This document shows, in pieces, positions 26,112 to 35,998 of a DNA stretch of 64,000 bases (positions are counted from its first letter, which is position 1; the number at the start of each line of letters is the position of its first letter). The DNA is taken from assembly GCA_949299015.1 (NCBI GenBank), contig CASFYT010000017.1, positions 1 through 64,000 on the forward strand, in the 5' to 3' direction. The position numbers were made by a program, and so were the translations under genes. The notes beneath the pieces were generated by a model. That model saw nothing but the letters and a program-made list of their open reading frames with translations. It made no database searches and was not told the DNA's origin. This DNA is from an uncultured Bacillota bacterium. GTDB taxonomy: Bacteria; Bacillota_I; Bacilli_A; RFN20; CAG-288.

Positions 26112-28838
26112 ATGGAACTCAAGAAGACGCTCACCATGCCCAAGGGAAGCTTTCCGATGCGGGCCAACCTGCCCCAGAAGGAACCCCTGCTCGTCGAGAA
26201 GTGGCAGAAGATGCACCTCTACGAGAAGCTGAGAGAGAAGAACGCGGGGAAGAGGCCGTTCTACCTTCACGACGGCCCGCCCTATGCCAATAACGAAATC
26301 CACGCCGGCCACGCCCTGAACAAGATCCTCAAGGACATGATCGTCCGCTATCGGAACCTTGCCGGCTTCGACGTCCCCTACACGCCGGGATGGGACTGCC
26401 ACGGCCTTCCCATCGAGCTCTGCGTCACGAAGGGTGGCGTCGACCCGCGGAAGACGGCACCGGCCGAGTTTCGTCGCCAGTGCCGCCAGTACGCCCTCGG
26501 ACAGGTCGACCGCCAGCGTCGGCAGATGCTCTCCCTCGGCCTCGTCGGGGACTACGAGCATCCCTATCTCACGCTCGACAAGGAGTATGAATCCCACCAG
26601 CTGGAGATCTTCCGCGACATGGCCCTCCAGGGCCTGATCTACAAGGGCCTCAAGCCCGTCAACTGGTCGCCCTCCAGCGAGTCGGCCCTGGCCGAGGCCG
26701 AGATCGAGTACCGGGACGTGGAGGCCAAGACCGTCTACGTCCGCTTTCCCGTACGCGACGGAAGGAACGTCGTCCCGGAGGAAGCGAGCTTCGTCATCTG
26801 GACCACGACGCCCTGGACGTTGCCCGCCAACCTGGCGATCTGCGTCCATCCGCGCCTGACCTACGCCCTCTACCGGACGGACAGGGGCCTCTTCGTCTTC
26901 CTCAAGGACCTTGCCGATACCCTGATGATGAAGCTTTCCCTCTCCCGGATGGAAGAAGTGCGTTCCTTCCAGGGACAGGAACTCGAAGGCATCCGCTGCC
27001 GCCATCCCTTCTACGACCGCGATTCCGTCGTCATCTGCGACGAGTACGTCACCAGCGACTCCGGAACCGGCTGCGTCCATATCGCGCCGGGCCACGGCGA
27101 GGATGACTACCGGGTCGGAAAGAAGTATGGGCTGCCGCCGCTGTGCCCCGTCGACGAGCGCGGCTACATGACGAAGGAGGCGGGGCCGGAGCTGGAAGGC
27201 CTCTTCTACGAGGAATGCAACGAGAAGGTCCTTTCGATCCTGAAGGAGAAGGACTGCCTCCTGCGGGAGGAGGACATCGTCCATTCCTATCCCCACGACT
27301 GGCGCACGAAGAAGCCGACGATCTTCCGGGCGACCAAGCAGTGGTTCTGCTCCATCGACCGCATCAAGGGCCAGTTGGTCGCGGAAGCGGAGAAGGTCTC
27401 CTTCCTTCCGACCTGGGGAAAGGCGAGGCTTGTCAACATGCTTTCCAACCGCGACGACTGGTGCATTTCCCGCCAGCGTCTCTGGGGCGTTCCGATCCCG
27501 ATCTTCTACGGAGAGGACGGGGAGCCCCTGCTCGACAAGGAACTCTTCGACCACGTCATCGAACTGGTCCGGGAGCACGGGAGCGACATCTGGTACGAAT
27601 GGGACGTCCGTGACCTGATGCCGGAAGGCTATTCCTCTCCGCACTCGCCCCATGGCCTCTTCACCAAGGAGAAGGACATCATGGACGTCTGGTTCGATTC
27701 CGGTTCCTCCTTCCTCGGCTCGGGCATCGCCCTGAACCACCCCTTCCCGGCCGACCTTTACCTGGAGGGCAACGACCAATACCGCGGCTGGTACAACTCC
27801 TCGATGATCCTGTCGGTCGCGACGAGAGGCCTTTCCCCCTACAAGGCCGTCGTCACGCACGGATTCCTCGTCGACCAGAACGGCGAGAAGTTCTCCAAGA
27901 GCAAGAAGAACGGCATCGATCCCGAGACGATCTGCTGGAACTTCGGGGCCGACATCCTGCGCCTCTGGGCGACGACGATCGACTACTCGACGGCCGAGAT
28001 CAAGCTGTCCAACGAGCTGCTCAAGATCGTCGGCGAGGAATACCGCAAGATCCGTAATACCTTCAAGTTCCTGCTCTCCAACCTGCTCGACGATGACGAA
28101 GGACATGGCTTCGATCCGTCCTACGTTCCGCACTATTCGCCCGTAGAGGAGCTCCTCCTCAACCGGCTGAAGGAAGTCCTTGTCGAGATGAAGAGCGGAT
28201 ACGAGAGCTATAACTTCTCCAAGAGCTGTAACGCCTTGACGAACTACCTCATCAACGATTTGTCGTCCTTTGCGCTCGACTTCGGAAAAGACATCCTCTA
28301 TTGCGAGAAGAAGGATTCCGAGAAGCGGAGGAACTTCCAGTCGCTCCTCTACACCATCACGAAGTCCCTGACGATCGCCCTCTCGCCCATCCTTCCCTTC
28401 ACCACGGAGGAAATCTATCAGACGCTTTGCGTTCCCGACAGGAAGGAGAGCGTCGCCCTGGAAGACTATCCCGAGCTCGGCGAGCCCGATCCGGAGCTCT
28501 CCAAGGAGTACCAGACGCTTCTGGAAATGCGGAGCCATGTCAACAGCCTTCTCGAGCCCTTGCGGCAGCAGGGGACCATCGGCTCCTCCAGCGAGGCCCA
28601 GGTCTTTTACGCCCCGGCCTCCGAGGCGGAGAAGGAACTGATCGACAGGCTCGGCGAAAGTTCCCTCGCCCTGGTCTTCCTCGTCTCTTCCTTCCAACGG
28701 AGCGACAGCTCGCGGGCCCAAAGGCATCCGGGGCATCGCTGCGAGCGCTGCTGGAACTACTTCGACGAGGTGACGGAGCGGGAAGGCCATTCCCTCTGTA
28801 CCCGCTGCCTTGACGCCATCGGAGGAGAGGGACGGTGA
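26112..28838 (+). CDS. ileS: Isoleucyl-tRNA synthetase
   Basis: 908 residues, normal length. It charges tRNA-Ile. The class I HIGH motif appears as HAGH (about residue 66) after DGPPYANNEI, the KMSKS loop as KFSKS (about 594), and the editing domain carries WTTTPWTLPANL. The C-terminal zinc finger (CERCWNYF and CTRCLDA) matches the bacterial type that uses four Cys. The ribosome site is GGGAGG. It overlaps lspA by 4 nt (ATGA). Confidence 0.97.
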   Translation: MELKKTLTMPKGSFPMRANLPQKEPLLVEKWQKMHLYEKLREKNAGKRPFYLHDGPPYANNEIHAGHALNKILKDMIVRYRNLAGFDVPYTPGWDCHGLPIELCVTKGGVDPRKTAPAEFRRQCRQYALGQVDRQRRQMLSLGLVGDYEHPYLTLDKEYESHQLEIFRDMALQGLIYKGLKPVNWSPSSESALAEAEIEYRDVEAKTVYVRFPVRDGRNVVPEEASFVIWTTTPWTLPANLAICVHPRLTYALYRTDRGLFVFLKDLADTLMMKLSLSRMEEVRSFQGQELEGIRCRHPFYDRDSVVICDEYVTSDSGTGCVHIAPGHGEDDYRVGKKYGLPPLCPVDERGYMTKEAGPELEGLFYEECNEKVLSILKEKDCLLREEDIVHSYPHDWRTKKPTIFRATKQWFCSIDRIKGQLVAEAEKVSFLPTWGKARLVNMLSNRDDWCISRQRLWGVPIPIFYGEDGEPLLDKELFDHVIELVREHGSDIWYEWDVRDLMPEGYSSPHSPHGLFTKEKDIMDVWFDSGSSFLGSGIALNHPFPADLYLEGNDQYRGWYNSSMILSVATRGLSPYKAVVTHGFLVDQNGEKFSKSKKNGIDPETICWNFGADILRLWATTIDYSTAEIKLSNELLKIVGEEYRKIRNTFKFLLSNLLDDDEGHGFDPSYVPHYSPVEELLLNRLKEVLVEMKSGYESYNFSKSCNALTNYLINDLSSFALDFGKDILYCEKKDSEKRRNFQSLLYTITKSLTIALSPILPFTTEEIYQTLCVPDRKESVALEDYPELGEPDPELSKEYQTLLEMRSHVNSLLEPLRQQGTIGSSSEAQVFYAPASEAEKELIDRLGESSLALVFLVSSFQRSDSSRAQRHPGHRCERCWNYFDEVTEREGHSLCTRCLDAIGGEGR

Positions 28839-29488
28839 AGAAGTTCCTTCTGGGAATTCGCGACAGCGTCTCACGGAAGGAGCTTCCCTACTTCCTCGCC
28901 TTCACCATCGGCATCGTCGTCCTGATCATCCTGGACGTGCTCACCAAGTACTTCGCCTACTGGAACCTCTCGTCCTACGGAAACGTCATGGACGCGGTCC
29001 CGGGCCTGTTCAACTTCGTCCTCGCCTTCAACAACGGTGCGGCCTGGGGCATCATGGCCGACCTGAAGTGGCTTCTGACCCTGCTTTCCCTCTTCGTCGG
29101 CACGGGAATCTTCGTCTTCTACCTCTGCCGTTTCTCGAAGATGCCCAAGGTCTATGCGCTGAGCCTGGCCCTGATCGTCGCCGGCGCCTACGGGAACCTC
29201 GTCGACCGCATCGGTTACTGGGCCGGCCTTGGCATCTACCAGAACGGCGTCATCGACTTCCTGCAGTTCGCGTTCTGGACGTCCTTCCCTGTCTTCAACC
29301 TCGCCGACAGCTACCTGACGATCGGCGTCTTCCTCCTTCTCGTCGCCTTCATCGTCTCCTTCCTGCGCGGACGGATGCAGAGGAAGGATGCCGCTGAGGC
29401 CGAGATCGACGTGGAAAACCTGACGCAGAAGGTGCTGCGGGAACAATCCAAGGAGACCGAAAATGGAGAAGAAAGTCGTTCCGATTGA
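28835..29488 (+). CDS. lspA: Lipoprotein signal peptidase
   Basis: 217 residues. The aspartic peptidase cleaves prolipoproteins before the lipidated Cys and should process the lipoproteins in this window. Four membrane helices, NNGAAWGI, the catalytic Asp in GNLVDRIGY and the second Asp in FNLADSYLTIG are present. It is 40-50 residues longer than usual because of a charged cytoplasmic tail after the last helix. It lies between ileS and rluD, a common arrangement. Confidence 0.96.
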   Translation: MKKFLLGIRDSVSRKELPYFLAFTIGIVVLIILDVLTKYFAYWNLSSYGNVMDAVPGLFNFVLAFNNGAAWGIMADLKWLLTLLSLFVGTGIFVFYLCRFSKMPKVYALSLALIVAGAYGNLVDRIGYWAGLGIYQNGVIDFLQFAFWTSFPVFNLADSYLTIGVFLLLVAFIVSFLRGRMQRKDAAEAEIDVENLTQKVLREQSKETENGEESRSD

Positions 29489-30383
29489 GGAGAGCGGCCG
29501 CCTCGACGTCGTCCTCAGCCGCGCCTTGGGCCTCTCCCGGAGCCAGGTCTCGAAGGAAATCCGTGCCGGACGCGTCCTCGTCGGGGAGAAAGCCGTCACG
29601 AGCGGTTCCTTCGCCCTGAAGGGTGGAGAGGAGGTCACCCTCCTTCCCGGAGAGGAAAAGTCCCAGAAACCTGCGGTCTGCAAGGCCCCGGGGGAGGAGA
29701 CGCTCGACTTCGTCTACCGGGACGAGGACATCGCCGTCATCAACAAGCGCCGCGGCGTCGTCGTCCATCCGGCGCCGGGGCACTACGACGACACGCTCGT
29801 CAACTACCTGGCCCGGGAAGGAGACTTCGACTTCGATATCGATTCCGGGAAGGACGTCCGGCCCGGCATCGTCCATCGCATCGACAAGGACACCTCCGGC
29901 CTTCTGGTCGTCGCCCTCCATCCCGAGAGCCAGAGCGTCCTGCAGGAGGAGATCCGCTCTCACGAGTTCGAAAGGCTCTACCTTGCCCTGGTCCAGGGCC
30001 GGGTCCCGGACGCCCGCTTCTGCGTCAATGCGCCCCTGACGCGTCCCAACCACAGCCAGCGCCGCGCCGTCGTCGATCCGATCCACGGAAGGGAGGCCAT
30101 CACCCATTGCGTCCTCCTCTCCGCCACCGACAAGGTCTCCCTCCTGCGCTGCCGGCTCGACACGGGAAGGACGCACCAGATCCGCTCCCACCTCAGCTAC
30201 ATCAACCATCCTCTCGTCGGCGATCCGCTCTACGGCCGCAACCCTTCCCCGGTTGCCGACAGGGGACAGGCGCTCCACGCCTACTCCCTCTCCTTCCTCC
30301 ATCCGCGGACGATGAAGCGGATGACGTTCTTCGCTCCCCTGGACGACTATTTCCTCGACCTGCTCCGCTTCTATTACCGATAG
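29463..30383 (+). CDS. rluD: RluD-type 23S rRNA pseudouridine synthase
   Basis: 306 residues. An N-terminal S4 RNA-binding domain (LDVVLSRALGLSRSQV) precedes the pseudouridine synthase domain with the catalytic Asp in HRIDKDTSGLL. The RluA/RluD family modifies uridines in 23S rRNA or tRNA; which site is not readable. It overlaps the lspA tail by 26 nt and ends at a strong terminator. Confidence 0.93.
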   Translation: MEKKVVPIEESGRLDVVLSRALGLSRSQVSKEIRAGRVLVGEKAVTSGSFALKGGEEVTLLPGEEKSQKPAVCKAPGEETLDFVYRDEDIAVINKRRGVVVHPAPGHYDDTLVNYLAREGDFDFDIDSGKDVRPGIVHRIDKDTSGLLVVALHPESQSVLQEEIRSHEFERLYLALVQGRVPDARFCVNAPLTRPNHSQRRAVVDPIHGREAITHCVLLSATDKVSLLRCRLDTGRTHQIRSHLSYINHPLVGDPLYGRNPSPVADRGQALHAYSLSFLHPRTMKRMTFFAPLDDYFLDLLRFYYR

Positions 30384-30390
30384 AAAAGAA

Positions 30391-30412
30391 AAGGACCCCG
30401 AGGGGTCCTTTT
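30391..30412 (+). terminator. Terminator of the ileS-lspA-rluD operon
   Basis: AAGGACCCC / GGGGTCCTT stem followed by a T run. Confidence 0.9.
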
Positions 30413-30496
30413 TTCGCGCGTCCGTCCTTTGCCGCCTTCCCTTCTGAAACGGAAGGGAGAGAAAAGAAAAAGGGGACGATTCGTGGAACCTTCCCC

Positions 30497-30865
30497 TTAC
30501 TTCGGATCCTTTTCCTCTTCCAGGACCTCGATCTTCGAGACGTTGTTGAGCCGAGGCGGATACTCGAGGGCGATCGTCCCGTCGTAGGTGATGCGGAGCA
30601 GCTCTCCGTCCCGGACTTCGTCGATGGAGATGGGCTCCTTGTTGCGATAGACCGTCTTCGCCTGCTGTCCGTCGAACGTATAGAGGTAGTCCTCGGTTCC
30701 CGTGTCGCGGACGGAGAGGGTGCAGAGGTTGTTGACGAGGGCGTAGCGTCCTTCGATGATCTGTTCGCTGCTCTTCTCGATCTCGAGGTTGTGGATGCCT
30801 TCCTGTTCGGAGTCCTTTCCGAAGCCGGAGACGAGGCTCAGGGCCGCAAAGAGAAAGGATTTCAT
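30497..30865 (-). CDS. Hypothetical protein downstream of rnhC
   Basis: 122 residues from ATG 30865, which overlaps the rnhC stop as ATGA and follows AAAGGAGG. A short hydrophobic N-terminus (MKSFLFAALSLVSG) could be a weak signal peptide without a lipobox. The rest is acidic and beta-strand-like (EDYLYTFDGQQAKTVY). No family recognised. Co-translated with RNase HIII. Confidence 0.72.
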   Translation of the reverse strand: MKSFLFAALSLVSGFGKDSEQEGIHNLEIEKSSEQIIEGRYALVNNLCTLSVRDTGTEDYLYTFDGQQAKTVYRNKEPISIDEVRDGELLRITYDGTIALEYPPRLNNVSKIEVLEEEKDPK

Positions 30866-31812
30866 CGTTCCCCTCCTTTCGGGATGATTATACGGGATGA
30901 GAAGTCGTCCTGGTAGTTGCGAAAATACTTCTTGACGTACGAGCCGACCTTCTCCGCGGGCCACTTCTTGCACAGCTTCTGGTAGCAGTGGTCGACAAGG
31001 GCGGAGGCTCCCTTGGGGATCTCCGCTTCGAGGTCTTCCTCCATCTTTTTCCAGTAGATCAGGAAGTGGTATCGGGCAAGGACGGAAGAGAGGGCGACGG
31101 AAGGATAGAAGGTTTCTCCTCTTGTCCGGAAATAGAGAGGGTTGGAGATCCGATCGCTTCCGACGTGCCGGAGATAGAGGTCCTCGCCTTCGAACTGGTC
31201 GACGTAGCAGACGACGTCCCGGCCGAGACGGTAGCGCTCCTTGAGTCGGGATTGGGCGTGGTTGTGGAGGATGGCCATCACCTTGTGGACGTTCTGGCCC
31301 CTCGTGACGAGCTCGGAGAGCTTCCTGGGCGAAAGCAGGCAGGAGTAGGAACGCGTTTTCTCCTTCAGGAGCTCCCCGACCTCGAGGATGTAGTCGTCCT
31401 TCATCTTCTTGGAATCCTCGATGCGAAGCCGGAAGAGGAGGTCCAGGTCCGTCTCGTCGACGTAGCTGGCGACGACGACCAGGGGGCCGAAGAAGTCTCC
31501 GACTCCGACCTCGTCGCTCCCCATCTGGCGGGAGAGGTCCTCGAACCCCTCCTCCCTCCTCTGGGCGGGGTTGCTCTCGCTGACGGTGACGTCCCGGGAG
31601 AAGAACTCGGCCTCCTCGACGGCGTCCTTGGAACCGGCGAAGACGATGGTATAGACTTCCTTCCGGTTGCGGTAGGCCTTGATGTCGATGCCGTCCTTCC
31701 GGACCTGGAAGTAATCGTAGGGACGCCGGGGATCGTCGATTTCCTCGGCACGGTAGAAATCGCGGATTTCTTCGGCTTTCTCGGGCGTCACCTTGATCTT
31801 GGCGTAGGTCAA
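30862..31812 (-). CDS. rnhC: Ribonuclease HIII
   Basis: 316 residues. It cleaves RNA in RNA-DNA hybrids. An N-terminal TBP-like substrate-binding domain (residues 1-90) precedes the RNase H fold with GSDEVGVGDFFGPL carrying the first catalytic acids, VCYVDQFEG the third, and YPSVALSSVLARY near the end. The start is TTG 31812, supported by GGAGGAAGGAG just upstream. Divergent from mutS2. Confidence 0.93.
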   Translation of the reverse strand: MTYAKIKVTPEKAEEIRDFYRAEEIDDPRRPYDYFQVRKDGIDIKAYRNRKEVYTIVFAGSKDAVEEAEFFSRDVTVSESNPAQRREEGFEDLSRQMGSDEVGVGDFFGPLVVVASYVDETDLDLLFRLRIEDSKKMKDDYILEVGELLKEKTRSYSCLLSPRKLSELVTRGQNVHKVMAILHNHAQSRLKERYRLGRDVVCYVDQFEGEDLYLRHVGSDRISNPLYFRTRGETFYPSVALSSVLARYHFLIYWKKMEEDLEAEIPKGASALVDHCYQKLCKKWPAEKVGSYVKKYFRNYQDDFSSRIIIPKGGER

Positions 31813-31834
31813 ATCGCGTTCTCCTTCCTCCCCT

Positions 31835-31840
31835 AATATA
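31835..31840 (-). promoter_or_regulatory. -10 box of rnhC
   Basis: TATATT on the minus strand, with a purine-rich ribosome site between it and TTG 31812. Back-to-back with the mutS2 promoter. Confidence 0.5.
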
Positions 31841-31864
31841 TAGCACAGAATCCCCTTTTGGATG

Positions 31865-31873
31865 TGATAAAAT
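31865..31873 (+). promoter_or_regulatory. Extended -10 promoter of mutS2
   Basis: TGA then TAAAAT (31868-31873), ending 10 nt before ATG 31884 with no ribosome site; leaderless or nearly so. Confidence 0.55.
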
Positions 31874-31883
31874 CTCTACGGAC

Positions 31884-34199
31884 ATGGAAACGAACAAGCT
31901 ACAGGAAGAAATCCAGGCCGTCCTGGAACGATGGAAGGCCTTCCTCGCGACGGAAGGCATGAAGAAGGAGGCGACCTTCGAGAACCTGCTCTGCAAGGAC
32001 AGGGACGAGCTTCTCTACGATCACGCCTATCTTCGGGAATGCGAATCCTTCCTCCGCAGCGGACACCGCCTCTCCCTTCCCAACCTTCCGGACCTGGAGG
32101 GGACCTTTTCGGACCTGGACAGGGGAAGGACGATCGACGGAGCTTCCCTCCTGGCCCTGAGGGACCTTCTCTCCTCCGTCCAGGACATCGTCAGGGAGCT
32201 CTCTACCCTGGAGGGGAGCGAGATCCTTCTGGACGAGGCTTATCTTCTCAACGGGATGCCGGCTCTCCTGCGCCTTCTCGTCCAGAGCCTGGAGGACGAC
32301 GGCTCCGTCGCCGACACGGCCACGGCCAAGCTCGCCTCGATCCGGAGGGAGGAGAAGAAGCGGGAAGCCGAGATTCAGGGGGCGATGGAAGGCTACCGCC
32401 GCCGCTACGCCCGCTTCCTCTCCGTCGACGGGGTGACGATCAAGTCGGGGATGGAATGCCTTCCGGTCCGCCTGGCCGACAAGGGCCAGGTCTCCGGCAC
32501 GGTCCTCTCCTATTCCAAGACGGGAGAGACGGTCTACATGGTCCCCTACGCGGTCCTTGAGCAGAAGAACGCCCTGATCGCCCTTCGCCAGGAAGAGCAG
32601 GAGGAGGTGCTCCGGATCCTCGCCGACCTCTCGCAGGAGGCGCGGAAGGGACTCTCTTCCCTGCGGCAGGACTATACGGTCCTCCTGCGTCTCGACCGCT
32701 TCTTCGGTGCCACGGACTTCGGCCATTCCTACGACGGCTCGATCGCCGAGCTCTCGGACGACGGACTGGTCCTGGAAGCGTTCTTCCACCCCCTCCTGAA
32801 CGCCAGGAAGGTGGTCGACAACACGCTCTCCCTGGGAGCGGGAAAGCCGCGCGTCCTTCTGATCACGGGGCCCAATGCCGGCGGAAAGTCCATCCTCATC
32901 CGGGCGGTCGGGCTCGCGGTCCTGATGGACAAGCTCGGCCTCTTCCTCCCGGCCCATCGGGGCGGACGGATTCCCTTCCGGAAGGACGTCCTCTTCCTGG
33001 GAGGGGACAACCAGTCGGTCATGGACAACCTCTCGACCTTCTCGGGGCACCTCCTGGGCCTCAAGGAGATCGTCGAAAGGGCTACGAAGGAGAGCCTCGT
33101 CATCGTCGACGAGGTCGGAGAGGGGACCTCCCCCAAGGACGGAGAGGCCCTGGGCGTCGCCCTCCTCTCCTACTTCGAGTCGCTCTCCTGCCTGACGCTG
33201 ATGACGTCGCACTTCGACGGCATGAAGAACTACGCCCTGCAGGACAGGGACGTCCTTTCGGCAGCGATGGAATTTCAGAAGGAGACGCTCTCGCCGACCT
33301 ATCGGCTGCTCCTGGGCGTCTCGGGCAACTCCTACGGCCTGCTTCTGGCCCGGAGGATCGGCCTTCCCGAGTCGATCCTGGAGCGGGCGGAGGAATACAA
33401 CCGCAACCGCCAGGAGATCGACGTCGACAGCATCGTCGACGACCTCAACGCCCAGAAGAGGAGGCTCGAGGAGAAGGAGCGGAAGATCGACAACCGCCTC
33501 CGGGACCTGGAGCGCCTGGAGGAGAAGAGGAAGAAGCAGCTCGAGGCCATCAACCTCGAGAAGAGCCAGATTCATCTCAAGGCGCAGGAGAAGGTCGAAC
33601 GGATCGTCGAGCAGAAGGTCCAGGAACTCGACCGCATCTGGCAGCAGAGCGGAAAGAAGGAGATGGCCTTCAACGAACTGAGCAAGGTCAAGGGCGAGAT
33701 GCATCGCTTCGTCCAGCAGGGACAGGAGACGAAGGAGCAGGCGACGGAAGTGCCCCAGCTCCAGGAGGGAGACGACGTCCTCGACGAGGACCAGAGGCGG
33801 GGGACGATCCTGGAAGTGAGGAAGAACATGGCGCTCATCGACTACGACGGACTTCGCATTCGCCGTCCGCTCTCCGGGCTGAGGAAGGCCAAGAAGGAGA
33901 AAAGGGCCCCGAAGACCTACGTCGAGAGCGTCCATCTCGACCTCAACCCCTCCCAGGGAATGGAGCTCAACGTCATCGGCCTCCACGTCGACGAGGCGAT
34001 GCGGAAGGTCGTATCCTTCCTCGATTCCGCCCGCGTCCGCCGTCTTTCCTTCGTCCGGATCATCCACGGGGCCGGCACCTTCGCCCTGAAGAACGCCGTC
34101 TGGAAGTATCTTCAGAACCATTCCGAGTTCGTCAAGGACTACCGCCTGGGCGGAGAAGGAGAAGGGGGCCTTGGCGCCACCGTCGTCCATCTGAGATGA
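31884..34199 (+). CDS. mutS2: MutS2 endonuclease / ribosome-rescue ATPase
   Basis: 771 residues. The MutS-type ATPase has Walker A GPNAGGKS (about 328-335), a DNQS motif and Walker B VIVDEVGEGTSP. A coiled coil (about 500-600, Lys/Glu/Arg-rich) leads to a KOW-like segment and a C-terminal Smr domain with RIIHGAGTFALK. MutS2 proteins limit recombination and, in Bacillus, act on collided ribosomes. The Smr LDLHG-type motif is replaced by NVIGLHVDEA, so nuclease activity is uncertain. It overlaps uvrC by ATGA. Confidence 0.95.
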   Translation: METNKLQEEIQAVLERWKAFLATEGMKKEATFENLLCKDRDELLYDHAYLRECESFLRSGHRLSLPNLPDLEGTFSDLDRGRTIDGASLLALRDLLSSVQDIVRELSTLEGSEILLDEAYLLNGMPALLRLLVQSLEDDGSVADTATAKLASIRREEKKREAEIQGAMEGYRRRYARFLSVDGVTIKSGMECLPVRLADKGQVSGTVLSYSKTGETVYMVPYAVLEQKNALIALRQEEQEEVLRILADLSQEARKGLSSLRQDYTVLLRLDRFFGATDFGHSYDGSIAELSDDGLVLEAFFHPLLNARKVVDNTLSLGAGKPRVLLITGPNAGGKSILIRAVGLAVLMDKLGLFLPAHRGGRIPFRKDVLFLGGDNQSVMDNLSTFSGHLLGLKEIVERATKESLVIVDEVGEGTSPKDGEALGVALLSYFESLSCLTLMTSHFDGMKNYALQDRDVLSAAMEFQKETLSPTYRLLLGVSGNSYGLLLARRIGLPESILERAEEYNRNRQEIDVDSIVDDLNAQKRRLEEKERKIDNRLRDLERLEEKRKKQLEAINLEKSQIHLKAQEKVERIVEQKVQELDRIWQQSGKKEMAFNELSKVKGEMHRFVQQGQETKEQATEVPQLQEGDDVLDEDQRRGTILEVRKNMALIDYDGLRIRRPLSGLRKAKKEKRAPKTYVESVHLDLNPSQGMELNVIGLHVDEAMRKVVSFLDSARVRRLSFVRIIHGAGTFALKNAVWKYLQNHSEFVKDYRLGGEGEGGLGATVVHLR

Positions 34200-35998
34200 A
34201 TCCCCTCGAGATTCCCCTGATCCGGGAGAAGATTGCCCTCCTCCCCGACCGTCCGGGTTCCTACCAGATGAAGGACAAGGACGGGACGATCATCTACGTC
34301 GGAAAGGCGAAGTCCCTCCTCAAGAGGGTGAAGCAGTATTTCACGCGTCCCCAGTCGGGAAAGGTCTTTCGGATGGTCTGCGAGATCCGAGACTTCGATA
34401 TCATCGAGACACAGACGGAAAAGGAAGCCCTTCTTCTCGAAATTTCACTGATTCATCAATATTATCCGAAATACAATATTATGTTGATGGACGACAAGAT
34501 GTATCCGTACATCGCCTTGCGCAAGGGCTCGGATCCCTTCCTCAAGATCAGTCGGAGCGACAAGGAGAAGGGCTATCTCTTCTTCGGTCCCTACCCCAAT
34601 TCCTCGATGGCCTACAAGACGATCGACCTCCTCAACAAGATCTATCCGCTGCGCAAATGCCGGACCCTGCCCAAAAGGCCCTGCCTCTACTACCACCTCG
34701 GCCAATGCCTCGCCCCCTGCGTCCGGAAGGTCCCACAGGAGGACTACGACCGGATGGTCCACGACATCGCCCTCTTCCTCAAGGGGGAGACCCGCGACGT
34801 GGTCTCCCGCCTTGAGTCCGAGATGAAGGAGCGGGCCAGGAACCTGGAATTCGAACGGGCGAAGGAGCTCCACGACCTCCTTTTGGCCATCGAGAACATC
34901 ACGACGAAGCAGAAGGTGATGTTCGAGGACCACGTCGACCGCGACGTGGTGGGCTATTCGGTCCGGGAAGGCTATCTCTGCGTGGTCTTCCTCCTCTACC
35001 GCAAGGGCGTTCTCCTCGGGAAGAACGTCTACGTGGAGGAGCTGGAGGACGACATCGACGACGTCCTCGAGAGCCTGGTCGTCCAGTTCTACCAGAACCA
35101 CCCGCGTCCAAAGGAACTGATCGTGCCGCACGAAAGCCTCTGCTCCGTCCTGACCTCGGCCCTGGGATTCCCCTGCTCCTCCCCGACCCGAGGGAAGAGG
35201 AAGGACCTTCTGGCGATGGCCCTGGAGAACAGCCGCCAGATGCTCGACGAGCACTTCCAGACCGCAAGGCTCAAGGACGACGTCCTCGTCCTTCTGGAGG
35301 AGCTCCAGAAGAAGCTGGGCCTTTCCAGGACCCCGCTGGACATCGAGCTCTACGACAATTCCCACACCCAGGGCGCGGAGTGCGTCGGTGCCATGGTCAA
35401 GTTCATCAACGGCGAGAAGGCCCCCTCCCTCTATCGGAAGTACCGCATCCGTCAGGAGAACAGCCAGGACGACCTCGCCTCGATGCGGGAAGTCCTCTCG
35501 CGGCGCTTCGCCCGCCTGGTCTCCGACCGCCAGAAGCTTCCGGACCTGATCGTCGTCGACGGCGGGGAGAACCAGTGCCAGGTCGCCCTCGAATGCAAGG
35601 CCGAGGCCGGGGTCGACATCCCAATCTGCGGCCTGAAGAAGAACGAGCGGCACGAGACCGACAGCCTCCTCAACGCCGATACCGGCGAGATCATCCCCCT
35701 GGACCGGAAGAGCCCCCTCTTCTTCCTCCTGATGCGGATGCAGGACGAGGTCCACCGCTATGCCATCTCCTACCATCGGTCCCTGAGGGGGAAGAGCGCC
35801 TACCGGACGCTCTACGACGACATCCCCGGAATCGGGCGGAAGCGGAAGGAGACGCTTTTGAGCCTCTATCCGACCGTCGACGCCCTCGAAGACGTCACGG
35901 AGAAGGAGCTGAGCCAGGTCGTTCCCTCGTCGGTCGCCGAGGCGATATTGAAGCGAAGGGACGAATTCTTCCAGTCCCGGAAAGGAGATCGTGAATGA
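34196..35998 (+). CDS. uvrC: UvrABC system subunit C
   Basis: 600 residues, usual length. It makes both incisions in nucleotide excision repair. The GIY-YIG nuclease begins with PGSYQMKD and IIYVGKAKSL. The Cys-containing region LPKRPCLYYHLGQC, the UVR motif around FERAKELHDLL, the RNase H-like domain with VVDGGENQ, and the helix-hairpin-helix IPGIGRKRKETLL are present in order. Overlaps both neighbours by ATGA. Confidence 0.97.
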   Translation: MNPLEIPLIREKIALLPDRPGSYQMKDKDGTIIYVGKAKSLLKRVKQYFTRPQSGKVFRMVCEIRDFDIIETQTEKEALLLEISLIHQYYPKYNIMLMDDKMYPYIALRKGSDPFLKISRSDKEKGYLFFGPYPNSSMAYKTIDLLNKIYPLRKCRTLPKRPCLYYHLGQCLAPCVRKVPQEDYDRMVHDIALFLKGETRDVVSRLESEMKERARNLEFERAKELHDLLLAIENITTKQKVMFEDHVDRDVVGYSVREGYLCVVFLLYRKGVLLGKNVYVEELEDDIDDVLESLVVQFYQNHPRPKELIVPHESLCSVLTSALGFPCSSPTRGKRKDLLAMALENSRQMLDEHFQTARLKDDVLVLLEELQKKLGLSRTPLDIELYDNSHTQGAECVGAMVKFINGEKAPSLYRKYRIRQENSQDDLASMREVLSRRFARLVSDRQKLPDLIVVDGGENQCQVALECKAEAGVDIPICGLKKNERHETDSLLNADTGEIIPLDRKSPLFFLLMRMQDEVHRYAISYHRSLRGKSAYRTLYDDIPGIGRKRKETLLSLYPTVDALEDVTEKELSQVVPSSVAEAILKRRDEFFQSRKGDRE